A DNA stretch of 64,000 nt from Wocania ichthyoenteri Th78. Its GTDB lineage: Bacteria > Bacteroidota > Bacteroidia > Flavobacteriales > Flavobacteriaceae. Below, in pieces: positions 9,573 through 19,598 of the stretch. Below the pieces are notes generated by a model. The model was not told the DNA's origin. It saw only the letters and a program-made list of their open reading frames with translations, and made no database searches. The translations under genes and the position numbers were made by a program. The stretch lies in assembly GCF_000789235.1 (NCBI RefSeq), contig NZ_KN525716.1, positions 2,524,100-2,588,099 of the forward strand, written 5' to 3'. The first letter of the stretch is position 1; every line of letters begins with the position of its first letter.

Positions 9573-10838
9573 TTATACCAAAAACTGAAACAAATCGGGT
9601 TTATTGTTTAAGTAGTCACCATAAAAGTTTTGCTGTTTCATTTTAGTAATTAACGGCTCTAAATCTGATGAAGCTTTTAATTGAATACCAACCACAGCAG
9701 ACCCATTTTCACGATTTGTTTTTTTTGCATATTGAAAATAAGTAATATCATCATTTTCTCCTAAAATATCAACAACAAACTCCTTTAAAGCACCAGCACG
9801 CTGCGGAAACTTAATAATAAAGTAGTGCTTTAAATTAGCATATAACAAGGCCCGTTCTTTAATTTCAGACGTTCTAGTAATATCATTATTGCTACCGCTA
9901 ACAACACAAACTACATGTTTGCCTTTTATCTCATTGGCATAAAAATCTAAAGCCGAAATACTTAACGCCCCTGCTGGCTCTACTACAATAGCATCTCTAT
10001 TGTATAGGTCTAAAATGGTTTGACAAACTTTGCCTTCTGGAATAGTAATCATCGCATCAAGGTTTTGCTTGCATATAGGAAAGGTTAAATCACCAACGCG
10101 CTTTACTGCTGCCCCATCAACAAATTTTTCAATGTTTTCTAATGTGGTATTTTTATTATTCTTTATTGAAACCGACATAGATGGTGCACCTTCTGGCTCA
10201 ATACCAATAATCTTTGTGTTTGGAGATAATGTTTTAAAAACAGTTGATAAGCCTGCTGCTAATCCGCCACCGCCTACAGCTATAAAAATATAATCTATAG
10301 GTTTGGTTGTTTGTTCTAAAATTTCTAAAGCAATGGTAGATTGCCCTTCAATAACTTTTTTGTCATTAAAAGGATGAATAAAAGTTTTGTTTAATCGTTT
10401 GCATTCGGTTATTGCTAAATGATAAGCATCGTCAAAAGTATCGCCTTTTAATATGATAGAAACGTACTCGCCTCCAAACATTTTAACCTGCTCAACTTTT
10501 TGATTAGGTGTTGGTGCTGGCATAAAAATAGTGCCATTAATTTTTAATAGTTTACATGATAGTGCTACGCCTTGGGCATGATTTCCTGCACTAGCACAAA
10601 CCACACCGTTTTTGGCTTGTTCTTTAGATAAAGTACTTATTTTATTATAGGCACCTCTAATTTTATACGATCTAACTTGTTGTAAATCTTCTCGTTTAAA
10701 AAACACATGAGCCTGATGCGTGTTTGAATATCTAACACTGGGATATAAAGGCGTAACTGCCGATACATTTTTAATGGTATCGGCAGCTAGCTTTATATCA
10801 TTAAGATTAGGAAAATATGTAGTTTTCTCCTTATTCAT
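9573..10838 (-). CDS. ilvA: threonine ammonia-lyase (threonine dehydratase)
   Basis: 421-residue PLP enzyme that converts threonine to 2-oxobutanoate, the first committed step to isoleucine. The PLP lysine lies in SYKIRGAYNK, followed by CASAGNHAQG and the phosphate-binding GGGGLAAG loop. The C-terminal part (HYFIIKFPQRAGALKEF onward) is one ACT-like regulatory domain, shorter than the double domain of E. coli IlvA, and could sense isoleucine. It is the last gene of the ilv operon, separated from ilvC by 82 bases that contain a repeat element. Confidence 0.93.
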   Translation of the reverse strand: MNKEKTTYFPNLNDIKLAADTIKNVSAVTPLYPSVRYSNTHQAHVFFKREDLQQVRSYKIRGAYNKISTLSKEQAKNGVVCASAGNHAQGVALSCKLLKINGTIFMPAPTPNQKVEQVKMFGGEYVSIILKGDTFDDAYHLAITECKRLNKTFIHPFNDKKVIEGQSTIALEILEQTTKPIDYIFIAVGGGGLAAGLSTVFKTLSPNTKIIGIEPEGAPSMSVSIKNNKNTTLENIEKFVDGAAVKRVGDLTFPICKQNLDAMITIPEGKVCQTILDLYNRDAIVVEPAGALSISALDFYANEIKGKHVVCVVSGSNNDITRTSEIKERALLYANLKHYFIIKFPQRAGALKEFVVDILGENDDITYFQYAKKTNRENGSAVVGIQLKASSDLEPLITKMKQQNFYGDYLNNKPDLFQFLV

Positions 10839-10867
10839 TAATTGTATTTTAAAATACCTGCAAGGTT

Positions 10868-10890
10868 ATATACTGAAACAAGTTCAGCAC
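10868..10890. repeat. intergenic repeat (family D, inverted copy)
   Basis: The segment ACTGAAACAAGTTCAGCAC is nearly the reverse complement of the repeat at 63012-63037 (TGCTGAACTTGTTTCAGCA). It is itself a small hairpin, CTGAA/TTCAG around a short loop. It lies between ilvC and ilvA. Confidence 0.6.
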
Positions 10891-10920
10891 AGGAAACCCC
10901 TTGCGAGATAAAATTTTATG

Positions 10921-12396
10921 TTAAACTATGGGCTTCATAGCTGTCATTGAGGCTCTTAAGAATTCACCTACTTTTTCAACTGGGTGATTTCTTAAAGCTG
11001 CATTAACTTCAATTAATCTAGCATTATCAACACCGTCACCATTATCGGCAGCATAGGTTTTGCCAATAACATCAGTATCTATGGTTTTCATAAAATCTGC
11101 TAATAAAGGTTTACAAGCATGATCGAACAAATAACATCCGTACTCTGCAGTATCAGAGATTACGCTGTTCATTTCATATAATTTTTTTCTAGCAATAGTA
11201 TTTGCAATAAGTGGTGTTTCGTGCAGTGACTCATAGTAAGCAGAGGCATCGATAATTCCAGAGTCTGTCATGGCCTCAAAAGCCAATTCTACTCCGGCTC
11301 TAACCATAGCGACCATTAATACACCATTGTCATAATATTCTTGCTCAGAAATCTCAACATCTCCCGCCGGTGTTTTTTCAAAAGCCGTTTCTGCAGTTGC
11401 TGCTCTCCAACCTAATAAATCTTTATCGTCGTTAGCCCAATCTGCCATCATGCCTTTAGAGAAATTACCTTCAATAATATCGTCCATATGTTTTTGGAAT
11501 AACGGACGCATAATATCTTTTAATTCTTCAGATAATTCAAAAGCTTTAATTTTTGCAACATTAGATAAGCGGTCCATCATGTTAGTGATTCCACCATACT
11601 TAAGGCCTTCTGTTACAGTTTCCCAGCCGTATTGAATTAATTTTGAAGCATATCCTGCATCGATTCCTTCTTCTACCATTTTATCAAAACATAAAATAGA
11701 ACCTGTTTGTAGCAACCCACAAAGAATGGTTTGCTCTCCCATTAAATCAGATTTAACCTCTGCGACAAAAGATGATGCTAAAACACCAGCTCTATCACCT
11801 CCGGTTGCTACTGCATAGGCTTTAGCTTGTGCCCAACCTTTTCCTTCTGGATCATTTTCTTCATGCACCGCAATTAAAGTTGGTACACCAAAACCTCTTT
11901 TGTATTCTTCTCTTACTTCAGTACCTGGGCACTTTGGTGCTACCATAATAACCGTAAGGTCTTTACGGACTTGCATCCCTTCTTCAACAATATTAAAACC
12001 GTGAGAATACGATAGTGTCGCTCCTTCTTTCATTAATGGCATTACCGCACTTACAACATTGGTATGTTGCTTATCTGGTGTTAAATTTAGAACCAAATCT
12101 GCTGTTGGAATTAACTCTTGGTAAGTACCAACTGTAAAACCGTTTTCAGAAGCATTAACATAAGATGCACGTTTTTCAGTAATAGCAGCATCACGCAATG
12201 CGTAAGATATATTTAAACCAGAGTCTCTCATGTTTAAACCTTGATTTAAACCTTGAGCACCACAGCCTACAATCACTATTTTTTTACCTTTTAAAGCATT
12301 TACACCATCTTCAAATTCTGAAGAATCCATGAATCTGCACTTTGCTAATTGGTTTAATTTGTCTCTTAATGAAAGGGTGTTAAAATAATTTCCCAT
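10921..12396 (-). CDS. ilvC: ketol-acid reductoisomerase, long form
   Basis: 491 residues, matching class II (E. coli-like) enzymes rather than the roughly 330-residue class I. It converts acetolactate and acetohydroxybutyrate to the dihydroxyacids of valine and isoleucine synthesis with Mg and NADPH. The Rossmann motif is [18 protein letters not shown] with a downstream basic [11 protein letters not shown] segment. The two C-terminal knotted repeats hold the metal ligands ([10 protein letters not shown] and [18 protein letters not shown]). It starts 18 bases after ilvN. Confidence 0.95.
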   Translation of the reverse strand: MGNYFNTLSLRDKLNQLAKCRFMDSSEFEDGVNALKGKKIVIVGCGAQGLNQGLNMRDSGLNISYALRDAAITEKRASYVNASENGFTVGTYQELIPTADLVLNLTPDKQHTNVVSAVMPLMKEGATLSYSHGFNIVEEGMQVRKDLTVIMVAPKCPGTEVREEYKRGFGVPTLIAVHEENDPEGKGWAQAKAYAVATGGDRAGVLASSFVAEVKSDLMGEQTILCGLLQTGSILCFDKMVEEGIDAGYASKLIQYGWETVTEGLKYGGITNMMDRLSNVAKIKAFELSEELKDIMRPLFQKHMDDIIEGNFSKGMMADWANDDKDLLGWRAATAETAFEKTPAGDVEISEQEYYDNGVLMVAMVRAGVELAFEAMTDSGIIDASAYYESLHETPLIANTIARKKLYEMNSVISDTAEYGCYLFDHACKPLLADFMKTIDTDVIGKTYAADNGDGVDNARLIEVNAALRNHPVEKVGEFLRASMTAMKPIV

Positions 12397-12414
12397 TTTA
12401 ATTTTTATTATTAA

Positions 12415-12948
12415 TTATTGGTTATTGAATGCCTGAAGCATTTCAGTTATTTTCATTTCTTCTTTAGTCACAGCAATACGTCCAGAGCGCACAAATTGCA
12501 TAATGCCAAAAGCATTTAATTCGCGTCGTAATAATTCTATTTCTTGTCGTCTGCCAGATTTTTCAAGAACAAAAAACTCTTTATTCACAGTTACAATTCT
12601 TGCATTACTTTCTTTAATTATATTTTGAATTTGAGGTTCTTCAAACAATAATTCAGATTTTATTTTAAACATACCAGATTCTTGATAAATAGTTTCCTCT
12701 TCAGTATGATAATAGGCACGAATCACTTCAATTTGTTTTTCAAATTGTCCGATTATTTTTTTTGCTTGAGATTCTGTAATATCTACAACAATTACAAATC
12801 TGTTTACGCCTTCAATTTCTGATTGTGACGATGTTAAGCTCTCAATGTTGATGTGTCTTCGCTGAAAAATAGCAGATATACGATTTAGCAAACCGATATT
12901 ATTTTCGGTATAAATTGAAATCGTTAATGTTTTTATGTCTTCGTTCAT
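12415..12948 (-). CDS. ilvN: acetolactate synthase small (regulatory) subunit
   Basis: The frame is open further upstream, but the ATG at 12946-12948 is chosen. It gives the normal small-subunit N-terminus (MNEDIKTLTISIYTENN), about 177 residues in all, and clears the end of ilvB by 14 bases. Residues 8-80 form an ACT domain (GLLNRISAIFQRRHINIESL) that would bind valine and tune IlvB. The C-terminal domain is typical of IlvN/IlvH. Confidence 0.92.
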   Translation of the reverse strand: MNEDIKTLTISIYTENNIGLLNRISAIFQRRHINIESLTSSQSEIEGVNRFVIVVDITESQAKKIIGQFEKQIEVIRAYYHTEEETIYQESGMFKIKSELLFEEPQIQNIIKESNARIVTVNKEFFVLEKSGRRQEIELLRRELNAFGIMQFVRSGRIAVTKEEMKITEMLQAFNNQ

Positions 12949-12962
12949 TCTTTTTATAAAAT

Positions 12963-14696
12963 TTAGCTTAAGCGGATGTCTGAAACTGATGCTCCCGAAG
13001 GAATCATAGGGAATACGTTGTCTTCTTTTTCTACACAAACTTCTAAGAAATAAGATTCTTTTGAGGCTATCATTTCTTTTACAGCTTCGGCTAATTCTTC
13101 ACGTTTTGTTACTTTTCTAGCTTTAATATAGTAACCTTCTGCTATAGCTACAAAATTTGGGTTTGTCATTTCTGTAGATGCGTAACGCTTATCAAAAAAT
13201 AATTGTTGCCACTGACGTACCATTCCTAAGAATTCGTTGTTTAATACTACAATTTTAACCGCAGCTTTTTGCTGAAAAATTGTACCTAATTCTTGAATAT
13301 TCATTTGATAGCCGCCATCTCCAATAATGGCAACAACTTCGCGTTCTGGCGCTGCCATTTTAGCTCCAATTGCCGCTGGTAATGCAAATCCCATGGTGCC
13401 TAAGCCACCAGATGTAATATTACTTTTTGATTTGTTAAACTCTGAATAACGACAAGCAATCATTTGATGTTGACCTACATCTGAAACGATGGCTGCGTTA
13501 CCTTTGCTTTGAATATTTATTTCTTTTAAAACCTCACCCATAGTTAAGCCTTCTTTGCTTGGGTGAAGATCATTTTTTATTACAGTATCGTATTCAATGG
13601 CGTACAAATCTTTGAATTCTTGATGCCATGATTCATGAGAATTTTCATTTAACAGTGGTAGCAATTGCGTTAAACTATCTTTAGAATCGCCTAAAACAGC
13701 CACATCTGCATGTACGTTTTTATTAATTTCAGCTGGGTCAATATCAAAATGAATAACTTTTGCTTGTTTTGCGTAGGTGTCTAAACTTCCGGTAACACGG
13801 TCGTCAAAACGCATTCCTATTGCAATTAATACGTCACATTCATTAGTTAATTTATTTGGTGCATAATTACCGTGCATACCTACCATACCAATATTTAATG
13901 GATGAGATGTTGGTAATGCTGAAGCGCCCATGATAGTCCATGCTGCTGGGATTCCTGCCTTTTCAACAATTGCTTTTAGTTGTTCTTCTGCTTTTCCTAA
14001 AATAATACCTTGTCCCCAAACAATCATTGGTTTTTTAGCGGCATTAATTAGTTCTGCGGCAGCTTTTACAGACTCTAAATTGGTTTTTGGAACAGGAATA
14101 TAGCTACGTACACCTGTACACTTTTCATATTTAAAATCAAGTTCTCCAAACTGGGCATCTTTTGTAATATCAATTAATACTGGGCCAGGTCTACCGCTTT
14201 TAGCTATATAAAATGCTTTAGCCAAAACTTCAGGAATTTCTGAGGCTTTGGTTACTTGACAATTCCATTTAGTGACAGGTGTAGAAATACCTACGATATC
14301 GGTTTCTTGAAAAGCATCGCTACCTAATAAATGAGATGGAACTTGACCTGTTATACATACTAAAGGCGTAGAGTCTATTTGTGCATCTGCAATACCTGTA
14401 ATTAAGTTTGTTGCTCCTGGACCTGAAGTTGCCATAGCAACACCAACACGTCCAGAAATTCTAGCAAATCCCTGTGCTGCATGTGCAGCACCTTGTTCGT
14501 GGCGTGTTAATACATGATGAATTTCATTTCTATATTTATATAACTCATCATAAACTGGCATAATAGCACCACCTGGGTATCCATAAAGAATATCAACACC
14601 TTCGGCTATTAAACATCTAACTATGGCCTCACAACCTGTTATACGTTCGGTTGGTTGTTCTAAGTACTTTGCTTTTGTCATGGTTTCTGGTTCCAT
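12963..14696 (-). CDS. ilvB: acetolactate synthase large (catalytic) subunit
   Basis: ThDP-, FAD- and Mg-dependent enzyme that condenses pyruvate with pyruvate or 2-oxobutanoate. The open frame begins with TTG at 14705, but ATG at 14696 (10 bases after the ilvD stop) is a better start; ATG at 14681 is also possible. About 577 residues. The N-terminal pyrophosphate domain has the catalytic Glu region (LTRHEQGAAHAAQGFAR). The C-terminal ThDP motif is GDGGYQMNIQELGT followed by VVLNN. A tight operon with ilvD and ilvN supports the assignment. Confidence 0.94.
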   Translation of the reverse strand: MEPETMTKAKYLEQPTERITGCEAIVRCLIAEGVDILYGYPGGAIMPVYDELYKYRNEIHHVLTRHEQGAAHAAQGFARISGRVGVAMATSGPGATNLITGIADAQIDSTPLVCITGQVPSHLLGSDAFQETDIVGISTPVTKWNCQVTKASEIPEVLAKAFYIAKSGRPGPVLIDITKDAQFGELDFKYEKCTGVRSYIPVPKTNLESVKAAAELINAAKKPMIVWGQGIILGKAEEQLKAIVEKAGIPAAWTIMGASALPTSHPLNIGMVGMHGNYAPNKLTNECDVLIAIGMRFDDRVTGSLDTYAKQAKVIHFDIDPAEINKNVHADVAVLGDSKDSLTQLLPLLNENSHESWHQEFKDLYAIEYDTVIKNDLHPSKEGLTMGEVLKEINIQSKGNAAIVSDVGQHQMIACRYSEFNKSKSNITSGGLGTMGFALPAAIGAKMAAPEREVVAIIGDGGYQMNIQELGTIFQQKAAVKIVVLNNEFLGMVRQWQQLFFDKRYASTEMTNPNFVAIAEGYYIKARKVTKREELAEAVKEMIASKESYFLEVCVEKEDNVFPMIPSGASVSDIRLS

Positions 14697-14705
14697 AATT
14701 TCCAA

Positions 14706-16391
14706 TTAAAACGCATCAGTTACACAGCCTTTAGATGCCGATGCTACTGTTTTAGCGTATTTATATAATATTCCTTTTTTATGTTTTAATTCTGGTGCTA
14801 CCCATTGCGATTTTCTTTCAGTTATTTCTTCATCTGAAAGTAATACATTAATGGAGTTATCTTCTGCGCTAATTCTTATTGTATCACCTGTTTTTAATAA
14901 TCCTATAGTTCCGCCTTCTTGTGCTTCTGGTGTAATGTGTCCTACAACAAACCCATGTGTTCCTCCAGAGAAACGTCCATCAGTAATCAAAGCGACCGAC
15001 TTCCCTAAACCTGCTCCCATAATTAGAGATGTTGGTTTTAACATTTCTGGCATGCCTGGACCTCCCTTTGGACCAACATATCGAATAACAACAACATCAC
15101 CTCTTTCTACTTCTCCATTTGAAATTCCTGTATTTGCAGCTTGTTCACCATCATAAACCACAGCTTTCCCTTCAAAAAGCAATCCTTCATTTCCACTAAT
15201 TTTTGCTACTGCTCCTTCTTGTGCTAGATTTCCATATAAAATCTGAAGGTTTCCTGAAGGTTTTAATGCTTTATCTTTTGGGTAAATAACATCTTGATCA
15301 TTTTCAAAAGTAAGTGGTTCAACATCTGCTAAGTTTTCTGCTAATGTTTTTCCTGTAACGGTTAAACATTCACCATGTAAATAACCATTGTCTAATAAAT
15401 ATTTCATTACTGCTGGTGTTCCTCCAACGCCGTGAACATCTTCCATTAAATATTTTCCAGATGGTTTTAAATCCGCAATTAATGGTGTTCTATCGCTTAC
15501 ACGCTGAAAATCTTCTAACGTAAATTCAATATCGGCAGCATGCGCAATAGCTAAGAAATGTAACACCGCATTTGTAGATCCTCCAAGAGCATTCACTAAT
15601 GCAATAGCATTTTCAATAGATTTTTTAGAAATAATATCTAATGGTTTTAAATCTAATTCCAATAAATTTTTAATGGCTCTCGCAGTTCTTTCACTTTCTG
15701 ATAATTTATTAGGATTTTCTGCTGGAATAGAAGAATTGTAAGGTAGCGAAAAGCCCATACACTCTATTGCAGAAGCCATCGTATTTGCCGTGTACATACC
15801 GCCGCAAGCTCCAGCTCCCGGGATAGCTCTTTTTATAATGTCTCGATATTCATCTTCATCAATTTCTCCTGCAACTTTCTGACCTAAAGCTTCAAAAGCC
15901 GAAACAATATTTAGTTTTCTTCCTTTGTAATTTCCTGAAGCTATCGTGCCGCCATACATCATTATTGATGGACGATTTAATCGCAACATAGCAATAACAG
16001 CACCAGGCATATTTTTATCGCAACCCACTACAGAAACAAGGGCATCGTAACTTTGAGCATTCATCACTGTTTCTATAGAATCTGCAATAATATCTCTTGA
16101 TGCTAAAGAGTAATTCATACCCGAAGTTCCCATTGAAATACCATCGCTAACACCAATAGTATTAAACCCTAAGCCAACTAAACCTGCTATATTACATTCA
16201 ATTTTTACTTCTGCAGCCAAATTGTTTAAATGCATGTTGCAAGGATTTCCGTCATACCCTGTACTTGCAATGCCTATTTGTGCTTTATGCATATCTTCAT
16301 CAGATAAACCAACCGCATACAACATGGCTTGTGATGCTGGTTGAGATTCATCTTGGGTTAATCGTCTACTATGTTTATTAAGTTTGTTCAT
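14706..16391 (-). CDS. ilvD: dihydroxy-acid dehydratase
   Basis: 561 residues. This Fe-S enzyme removes water from the dihydroxyacids to form the 2-oxo acids of valine and isoleucine. Cluster-ligand regions are visible as [12 protein letters not shown] and [16 protein letters not shown], and a C-terminal signature reads [17 protein letters not shown]. It is the first structural gene of the operon ilvD-ilvB-ilvN-ilvC-ilvA. It starts about 245 bases downstream of the attenuator hairpin, so its expression is likely set by attenuation. Confidence 0.95.
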   Translation of the reverse strand: MNKLNKHSRRLTQDESQPASQAMLYAVGLSDEDMHKAQIGIASTGYDGNPCNMHLNNLAAEVKIECNIAGLVGLGFNTIGVSDGISMGTSGMNYSLASRDIIADSIETVMNAQSYDALVSVVGCDKNMPGAVIAMLRLNRPSIMMYGGTIASGNYKGRKLNIVSAFEALGQKVAGEIDEDEYRDIIKRAIPGAGACGGMYTANTMASAIECMGFSLPYNSSIPAENPNKLSESERTARAIKNLLELDLKPLDIISKKSIENAIALVNALGGSTNAVLHFLAIAHAADIEFTLEDFQRVSDRTPLIADLKPSGKYLMEDVHGVGGTPAVMKYLLDNGYLHGECLTVTGKTLAENLADVEPLTFENDQDVIYPKDKALKPSGNLQILYGNLAQEGAVAKISGNEGLLFEGKAVVYDGEQAANTGISNGEVERGDVVVIRYVGPKGGPGMPEMLKPTSLIMGAGLGKSVALITDGRFSGGTHGFVVGHITPEAQEGGTIGLLKTGDTIRISAEDNSINVLLSDEEITERKSQWVAPELKHKKGILYKYAKTVASASKGCVTDAF

Positions 16392-16635
16392 GTTTTTTGC
16401 AAAATTTTTTGCTAAATCTGTGTATTGATAAATATCTTCTTGTTATTTAAGATTTTGTTTGAAAAATCAATAATATTGCTAAAATGGCTACGAAATTAAA
16501 TTATTACATTTTTAAATCAGTTTTTCGCTGTTTTTTATGGTTAAATTCAGTACTTTTAAAATCTATTTAAAATACTGAATATCAAATATTTATATTATAT
16601 TTTTTATGATGTTCAAAATCTTTAAAATATTCAAT

Positions 16636-16668
16636 AAAAAAAGCCTTCCGTTTTTAGGAAGGCTTTTA
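16636..16668 (-). terminator. ilv attenuator: intrinsic terminator after the leader peptide
   Basis: Read on the minus strand, AAAAGCCTTCC and GGAAGGCTTTT form an 11-bp stem with a short A-rich loop, followed by seven T residues. It lies between the leader peptide stop (16700) and ilvD (16391). The segment AGGAA at 16696-16700, overlapping the leader stop codon, can pair with TTCCT at 16656-16660 in the ascending arm and extending into the loop, so it could act as a small antiterminator. Confidence 0.85.
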
Positions 16669-16699
16669 AAATTTATTTTAAGTTTTAATATACCATTCC

Positions 16700-16762
16700 T
16701 CATCGCTGTGAAATAATCACAATGACAATAATTGAAACGATATTTAAAATTTGCTTTTTCAT
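16700..16762 (-). CDS. ilv operon leader peptide (attenuation peptide)
   Basis: A 20-codon reading frame, ATG at 16760-16762 to TGA at 16700-16702. It encodes MKKQILNIVS followed by IIVIVIISQR. Seven Ile, three Val and one Leu fall within 13 positions, which is what an Ile/Val/Leu-sensing attenuation peptide needs. A strong terminator hairpin follows 31 bases after the stop, and the ilv genes lie downstream. When Ile or Val tRNA is uncharged a ribosome would stall in the run of ATT/GTC/GTG codons and leave the antiterminator segment at the stop codon free. The mechanism is inferred; the peptide and hairpin are seen directly. Confidence 0.85.
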   Translation of the reverse strand: MKKQILNIVSIIVIVIISQR

Positions 16763-16853
16763 TTTGTTGAAACAAATATTATAAATAATTCTTACATGGC
16801 AATTCTTTTTATTGAAAAAAAGAAAAATTAGCATTCATCTTCTTTTATTTTTT

Positions 16854-16861
16854 TACTTTTG
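16854..16861 (+). promoter_or_regulatory. candidate -7 promoter box of metK
   Basis: TACTTTTG fits TAnnTTTG. A start a few bases downstream would include the whole SAM-II-like aptamer (16876-16953) in the metK leader. No clear -33 TTG at the expected distance was found. Confidence 0.4.
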
Positions 16862-16875
16862 CCAACACAAATAAT

Positions 16876-16985
16876 AGAGGAAAGATTTGACTGATTGCAA
16901 CCTCTTTATATCAAATTAAATTAGTGATATAAACAAAAATGCTAAAGGCAGTGTAAACTTCCTTCGACGCTATCGTCAAATCTTT
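16876..16985 (+). promoter_or_regulatory. SAM-II-type riboswitch (long-loop form) with anti-aptamer segment, upstream of metK
   Basis: P1 is AGAGG (16876-16880) with CCTCT (16901-16905). The enclosed sequence GATTTGACTGATTGCAA matches the conserved SAM-II loop (GAUUUAACCGUAUUGCAA in the type sequence). The conserved 3' segment appears as GCTAAAGGCAGT (16941-16952). ACTG (16890-16893) can pair with CAGT (16949-16952) as the pseudoknot, replacing the usual C-G pairs. An extra hairpin TTTATATC/GATATAAA (16905-16912/16925-16932) sits in the linker, as in the long-loop variants reported from Bacteroidota. AAAGATTTGAC (16881-16891) is perfectly complementary to GTCAAATCTTT (16975-16985) just before the metK ATG, a likely expression platform. 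Confidence 0.75.
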
Positions 16986-17000
16986 AATAAAATTAAAAAT

Positions 17001-18254
17001 ATGGCTTATTTATTTACTTCGGAAAGTGTTTCTGAAGGACATCCAGATAAAGTAGCAGATCAAATTAGTGATGCTTTAATTGATAACTTTTTAGCGTTTG
17101 ATAGAGACTCTAAAGTTGCTTGCGAAACACTAGTAACTACTGGCCAAGTTGTTTTAGCTGGCGAGGTAAAATCTACAACCTATTTAGATGTTCAAAAAAT
17201 AGCAAGAGAAACCATTAATAAAATCGGATATACCAAAGGCGATTATATGTTTGATGGAAATTCCTGTGGTGTTTTGTCAGCTATTCATGAGCAGTCTGAT
17301 GATATAAACAGAGGAGTAGATAGAGCTAGCAAAGAAGAACAAGGTGCTGGAGATCAAGGAATGATGTTTGGCTATGCTACGCGTGAAACCGAAAATTTTA
17401 TGCCATTGGCTTTAGATTTATCACATAGAATTTTAAAAGAACTTGCTGAATTACGTAGAGAAAACAAGGACATTACTTATTTAAGACCAGATTCTAAAAG
17501 TCAAGTAACTATTGAGTATAGCGATGATAATGTTCCACAACGTATTGATGCTATTGTAGTGTCGACACAGCATGACGATTTTGATGAAGATGAAGCTATG
17601 CTTGTAAAAATTAGAAAAGATATTGTTGCCATTTTAATACCAAGAGTTGTTGCAAAATTGCCAAAGCAAATACAAGTGTTGTTTAATGATGCCATTACCT
17701 ATCATATAAACCCAACTGGAAAGTTTGTAATTGGTGGTCCTCACGGAGATACAGGATTAACCGGTCGTAAAATTATAGTAGATACTTATGGAGGTAAAGG
17801 CGCTCATGGTGGAGGCGCATTTTCAGGAAAAGACCCAAGTAAGGTTGATAGAAGTGCAGCCTATGCTACTCGACATATTGCTAAAAACTTAGTTGCTGCA
17901 GGAGTTGCCGATGAAATTTTGGTACAAGTAAGTTATGCTATTGGTGTTGTTGAACCTATGGGTGTTTTTGTTGATACTTATGGTACTTGCCCTTTTAATA
18001 TGACTGATGGTGAAATTGCAGAAAAGGTTTCTAAACTATTCGATTTACGTCCATTTGCTATTGAAGATCGTTTAAAATTACGTTCGCCAATGTATAGCGA
18101 AACTGCTGCATACGGGCATATGGGCCGCAAAAATGAAACGGTTACCAAAACCTTTACCCAGCCAAATGGAGAAACTACAACACTTGATGTGGAACTATTT
18201 ACTTGGGAAAAATTAGATTATGTTGATAAAGTGAAAGATGCTTTTGGTTTGTAA
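17001..18254 (+). CDS. metK: S-adenosylmethionine synthase
   Basis: 417 residues. It makes S-adenosylmethionine from methionine and ATP. Signatures are [16 protein letters not shown] near the N-terminus, [13 protein letters not shown], and the P-loop-like [21 protein letters not shown] with [19 protein letters not shown]. It is a monocistronic gene bounded by its own riboswitch upstream and a strong terminator downstream. Its leader can sense its own product, so feedback control by SAM is expected. Confidence 0.97.
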   Translation: MAYLFTSESVSEGHPDKVADQISDALIDNFLAFDRDSKVACETLVTTGQVVLAGEVKSTTYLDVQKIARETINKIGYTKGDYMFDGNSCGVLSAIHEQSDDINRGVDRASKEEQGAGDQGMMFGYATRETENFMPLALDLSHRILKELAELRRENKDITYLRPDSKSQVTIEYSDDNVPQRIDAIVVSTQHDDFDEDEAMLVKIRKDIVAILIPRVVAKLPKQIQVLFNDAITYHINPTGKFVIGGPHGDTGLTGRKIIVDTYGGKGAHGGGAFSGKDPSKVDRSAAYATRHIAKNLVAAGVADEILVQVSYAIGVVEPMGVFVDTYGTCPFNMTDGEIAEKVSKLFDLRPFAIEDRLKLRSPMYSETAAYGHMGRKNETVTKTFTQPNGETTTLDVELFTWEKLDYVDKVKDAFGL

Positions 18255-18280
18255 TACCAATCGTTTTGTAATATTAAGAG

Positions 18281-18318
18281 AAGAGCCTTGTAATTTGTTT
18301 TACAAGGCTCTTTTTTGT
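18281..18318 (+). terminator. intrinsic terminator after metK
   Basis: AAGAGCCTTGTAA (18281-18293) pairs with TTACAAGGCTCTT (18300-18312), a 13-bp stem followed by a T run. Confidence 0.9.
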
Positions 18319-18396
18319 TTTTATAGGAACTTGACTTTGTCAGAAAAAAATGATAACTTCGTTTAAATAGTTTAACTCTAATTTTATATAATAATC

Positions 18397-19329
18397 ATGA
18401 GAAAATTAATAGTACTTATCATAGTATCAATTTTATATTCATGTAATCAACAAAATAAATCAAACCAAAAAAACGATAATATTTACAACGATGACACTAT
18501 AGATATATTTGGTCACATTGAGTTAGACACTTCAAAGGTAAGTGAGCTTGATTTTAAAGATATTGAAGAAATTCCTGTTCCTCTTCCCTTAATTAAAAGA
18601 GATTCAGTTATTCAAAGTTTAAAGAATGTTCCTTTCGCTACAACTGTATTATTCCCTAAGGTAGATTCTATAGCTTCTAAAATAAATATTTTAGGAGATG
18701 CCAATTTAAATGATTATCCATATAATATTTCAGGTAAGCTCAAATCATATTATAGGTCTCAGCCTAATAGGGTTTATTCATGTTCTTGCCAGTTGGTTGA
18801 AAAAAAAATCATAATAACTGCTGCGCATTGTATATTTCTTAAAAGAGAGCAGCCATATAGGATGGTTTTTCATGCTCAATATAAAAATGGCGTATCACTT
18901 GGAACTTATGTTATTCAAGACGCAGTTTACTTTAATAGTTATAAAGGTGTAGGTTCTTATGATGACTATGCGCTTTTAGAAATTAATAGAGATTCAAAAC
19001 TTCCAAATAATTGGTTAGGTATAAAATCAGGCCCAACTAATAGAAATACATATAGCATGGGTTATCCAAAAAATATTCGGAGCGGAGAAGTTCTACAGTC
19101 AATTTTAGGAAATACAGATGGACGTATTCCTTATGGAACATATTTATACATGACTAATAATCCATTTAAGCAAGGTTCGAGTGGTGGTGCTTGGTTTAGT
19201 AATGGATATGTTGTTGGAATTAATTCTTTCGGTTACGAAGATGAACCAAACGTAATGTATTCTTCATGGCTTGGTAAGGATAATAATGTATTTAAACTTT
19301 ATGAGTACGCGAAAAAAAGATTTGATTAA
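18397..19329 (+). CDS. exported trypsin-like (S1/V8-type) serine protease lipoprotein
   Basis: 310 residues. A lipoprotein signal (MRKLIVLIIVSILYSC) precedes an Asn/Lys-rich linker. The catalytic triad can be placed: His144 in ITAAHC, Asp190 in YDDYALLEI, and Ser262 in QGSSGGAW. The segment before the protease domain (about residues 25-115) has no recognised motif. It stands alone between the metK terminator and the tRNA-Tyr terminator, with no partner gene. The natural substrate is unknown; glutamyl-endopeptidase-like specificity is only a possibility. Confidence 0.8.
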   Translation: MRKLIVLIIVSILYSCNQQNKSNQKNDNIYNDDTIDIFGHIELDTSKVSELDFKDIEEIPVPLPLIKRDSVIQSLKNVPFATTVLFPKVDSIASKINILGDANLNDYPYNISGKLKSYYRSQPNRVYSCSCQLVEKKIIITAAHCIFLKREQPYRMVFHAQYKNGVSLGTYVIQDAVYFNSYKGVGSYDDYALLEINRDSKLPNNWLGIKSGPTNRNTYSMGYPKNIRSGEVLQSILGNTDGRIPYGTYLYMTNNPFKQGSSGGAWFSNGYVVGINSFGYEDEPNVMYSSWLGKDNNVFKLYEYAKKRFD

Positions 19330-19376
19330 AGTGGTGTCATTTTTTTAAGAAGGAAAAACATAAAAACCCACAAAGC

Positions 19377-19409
19377 AAAAAAGCAAGCTTTATATAAAGC
19401 TTGCTTTTT
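19377..19409. terminator. bidirectional terminator between the protease gene and tRNA-Tyr
   Basis: A perfect palindrome: AAAAAGCAAGCTTTA (19378-19392) with TAAAGCTTGCTTTTT (19395-19409). It can end the protease transcript on the plus strand and the tRNA transcript on the minus strand. Confidence 0.85.
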
Positions 19410-19421
19410 CTATTTTATTTG

Positions 19422-19503
<82 letters not shown>

Positions 19504-19598
19504 AAAACCGACCGCAAATATATTATAGTTTGTTAATTATGCAAAATAAAAACTGAATAACTTATAATATTCAGTTTTGTTAGAATTAACAAACTAAA

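Noticed and set aside
16590-16775. 61-codon minus-strand frame through the ilv attenuator, ending in an Ile/Leu/Asn-rich stretch
   Set aside because: It runs through the terminator hairpin, and its C-terminal bias comes from AT-rich DNA. The 20-codon frame at 16700-16762 is a much better leader: it stops before the hairpin and has the Ile/Val run.
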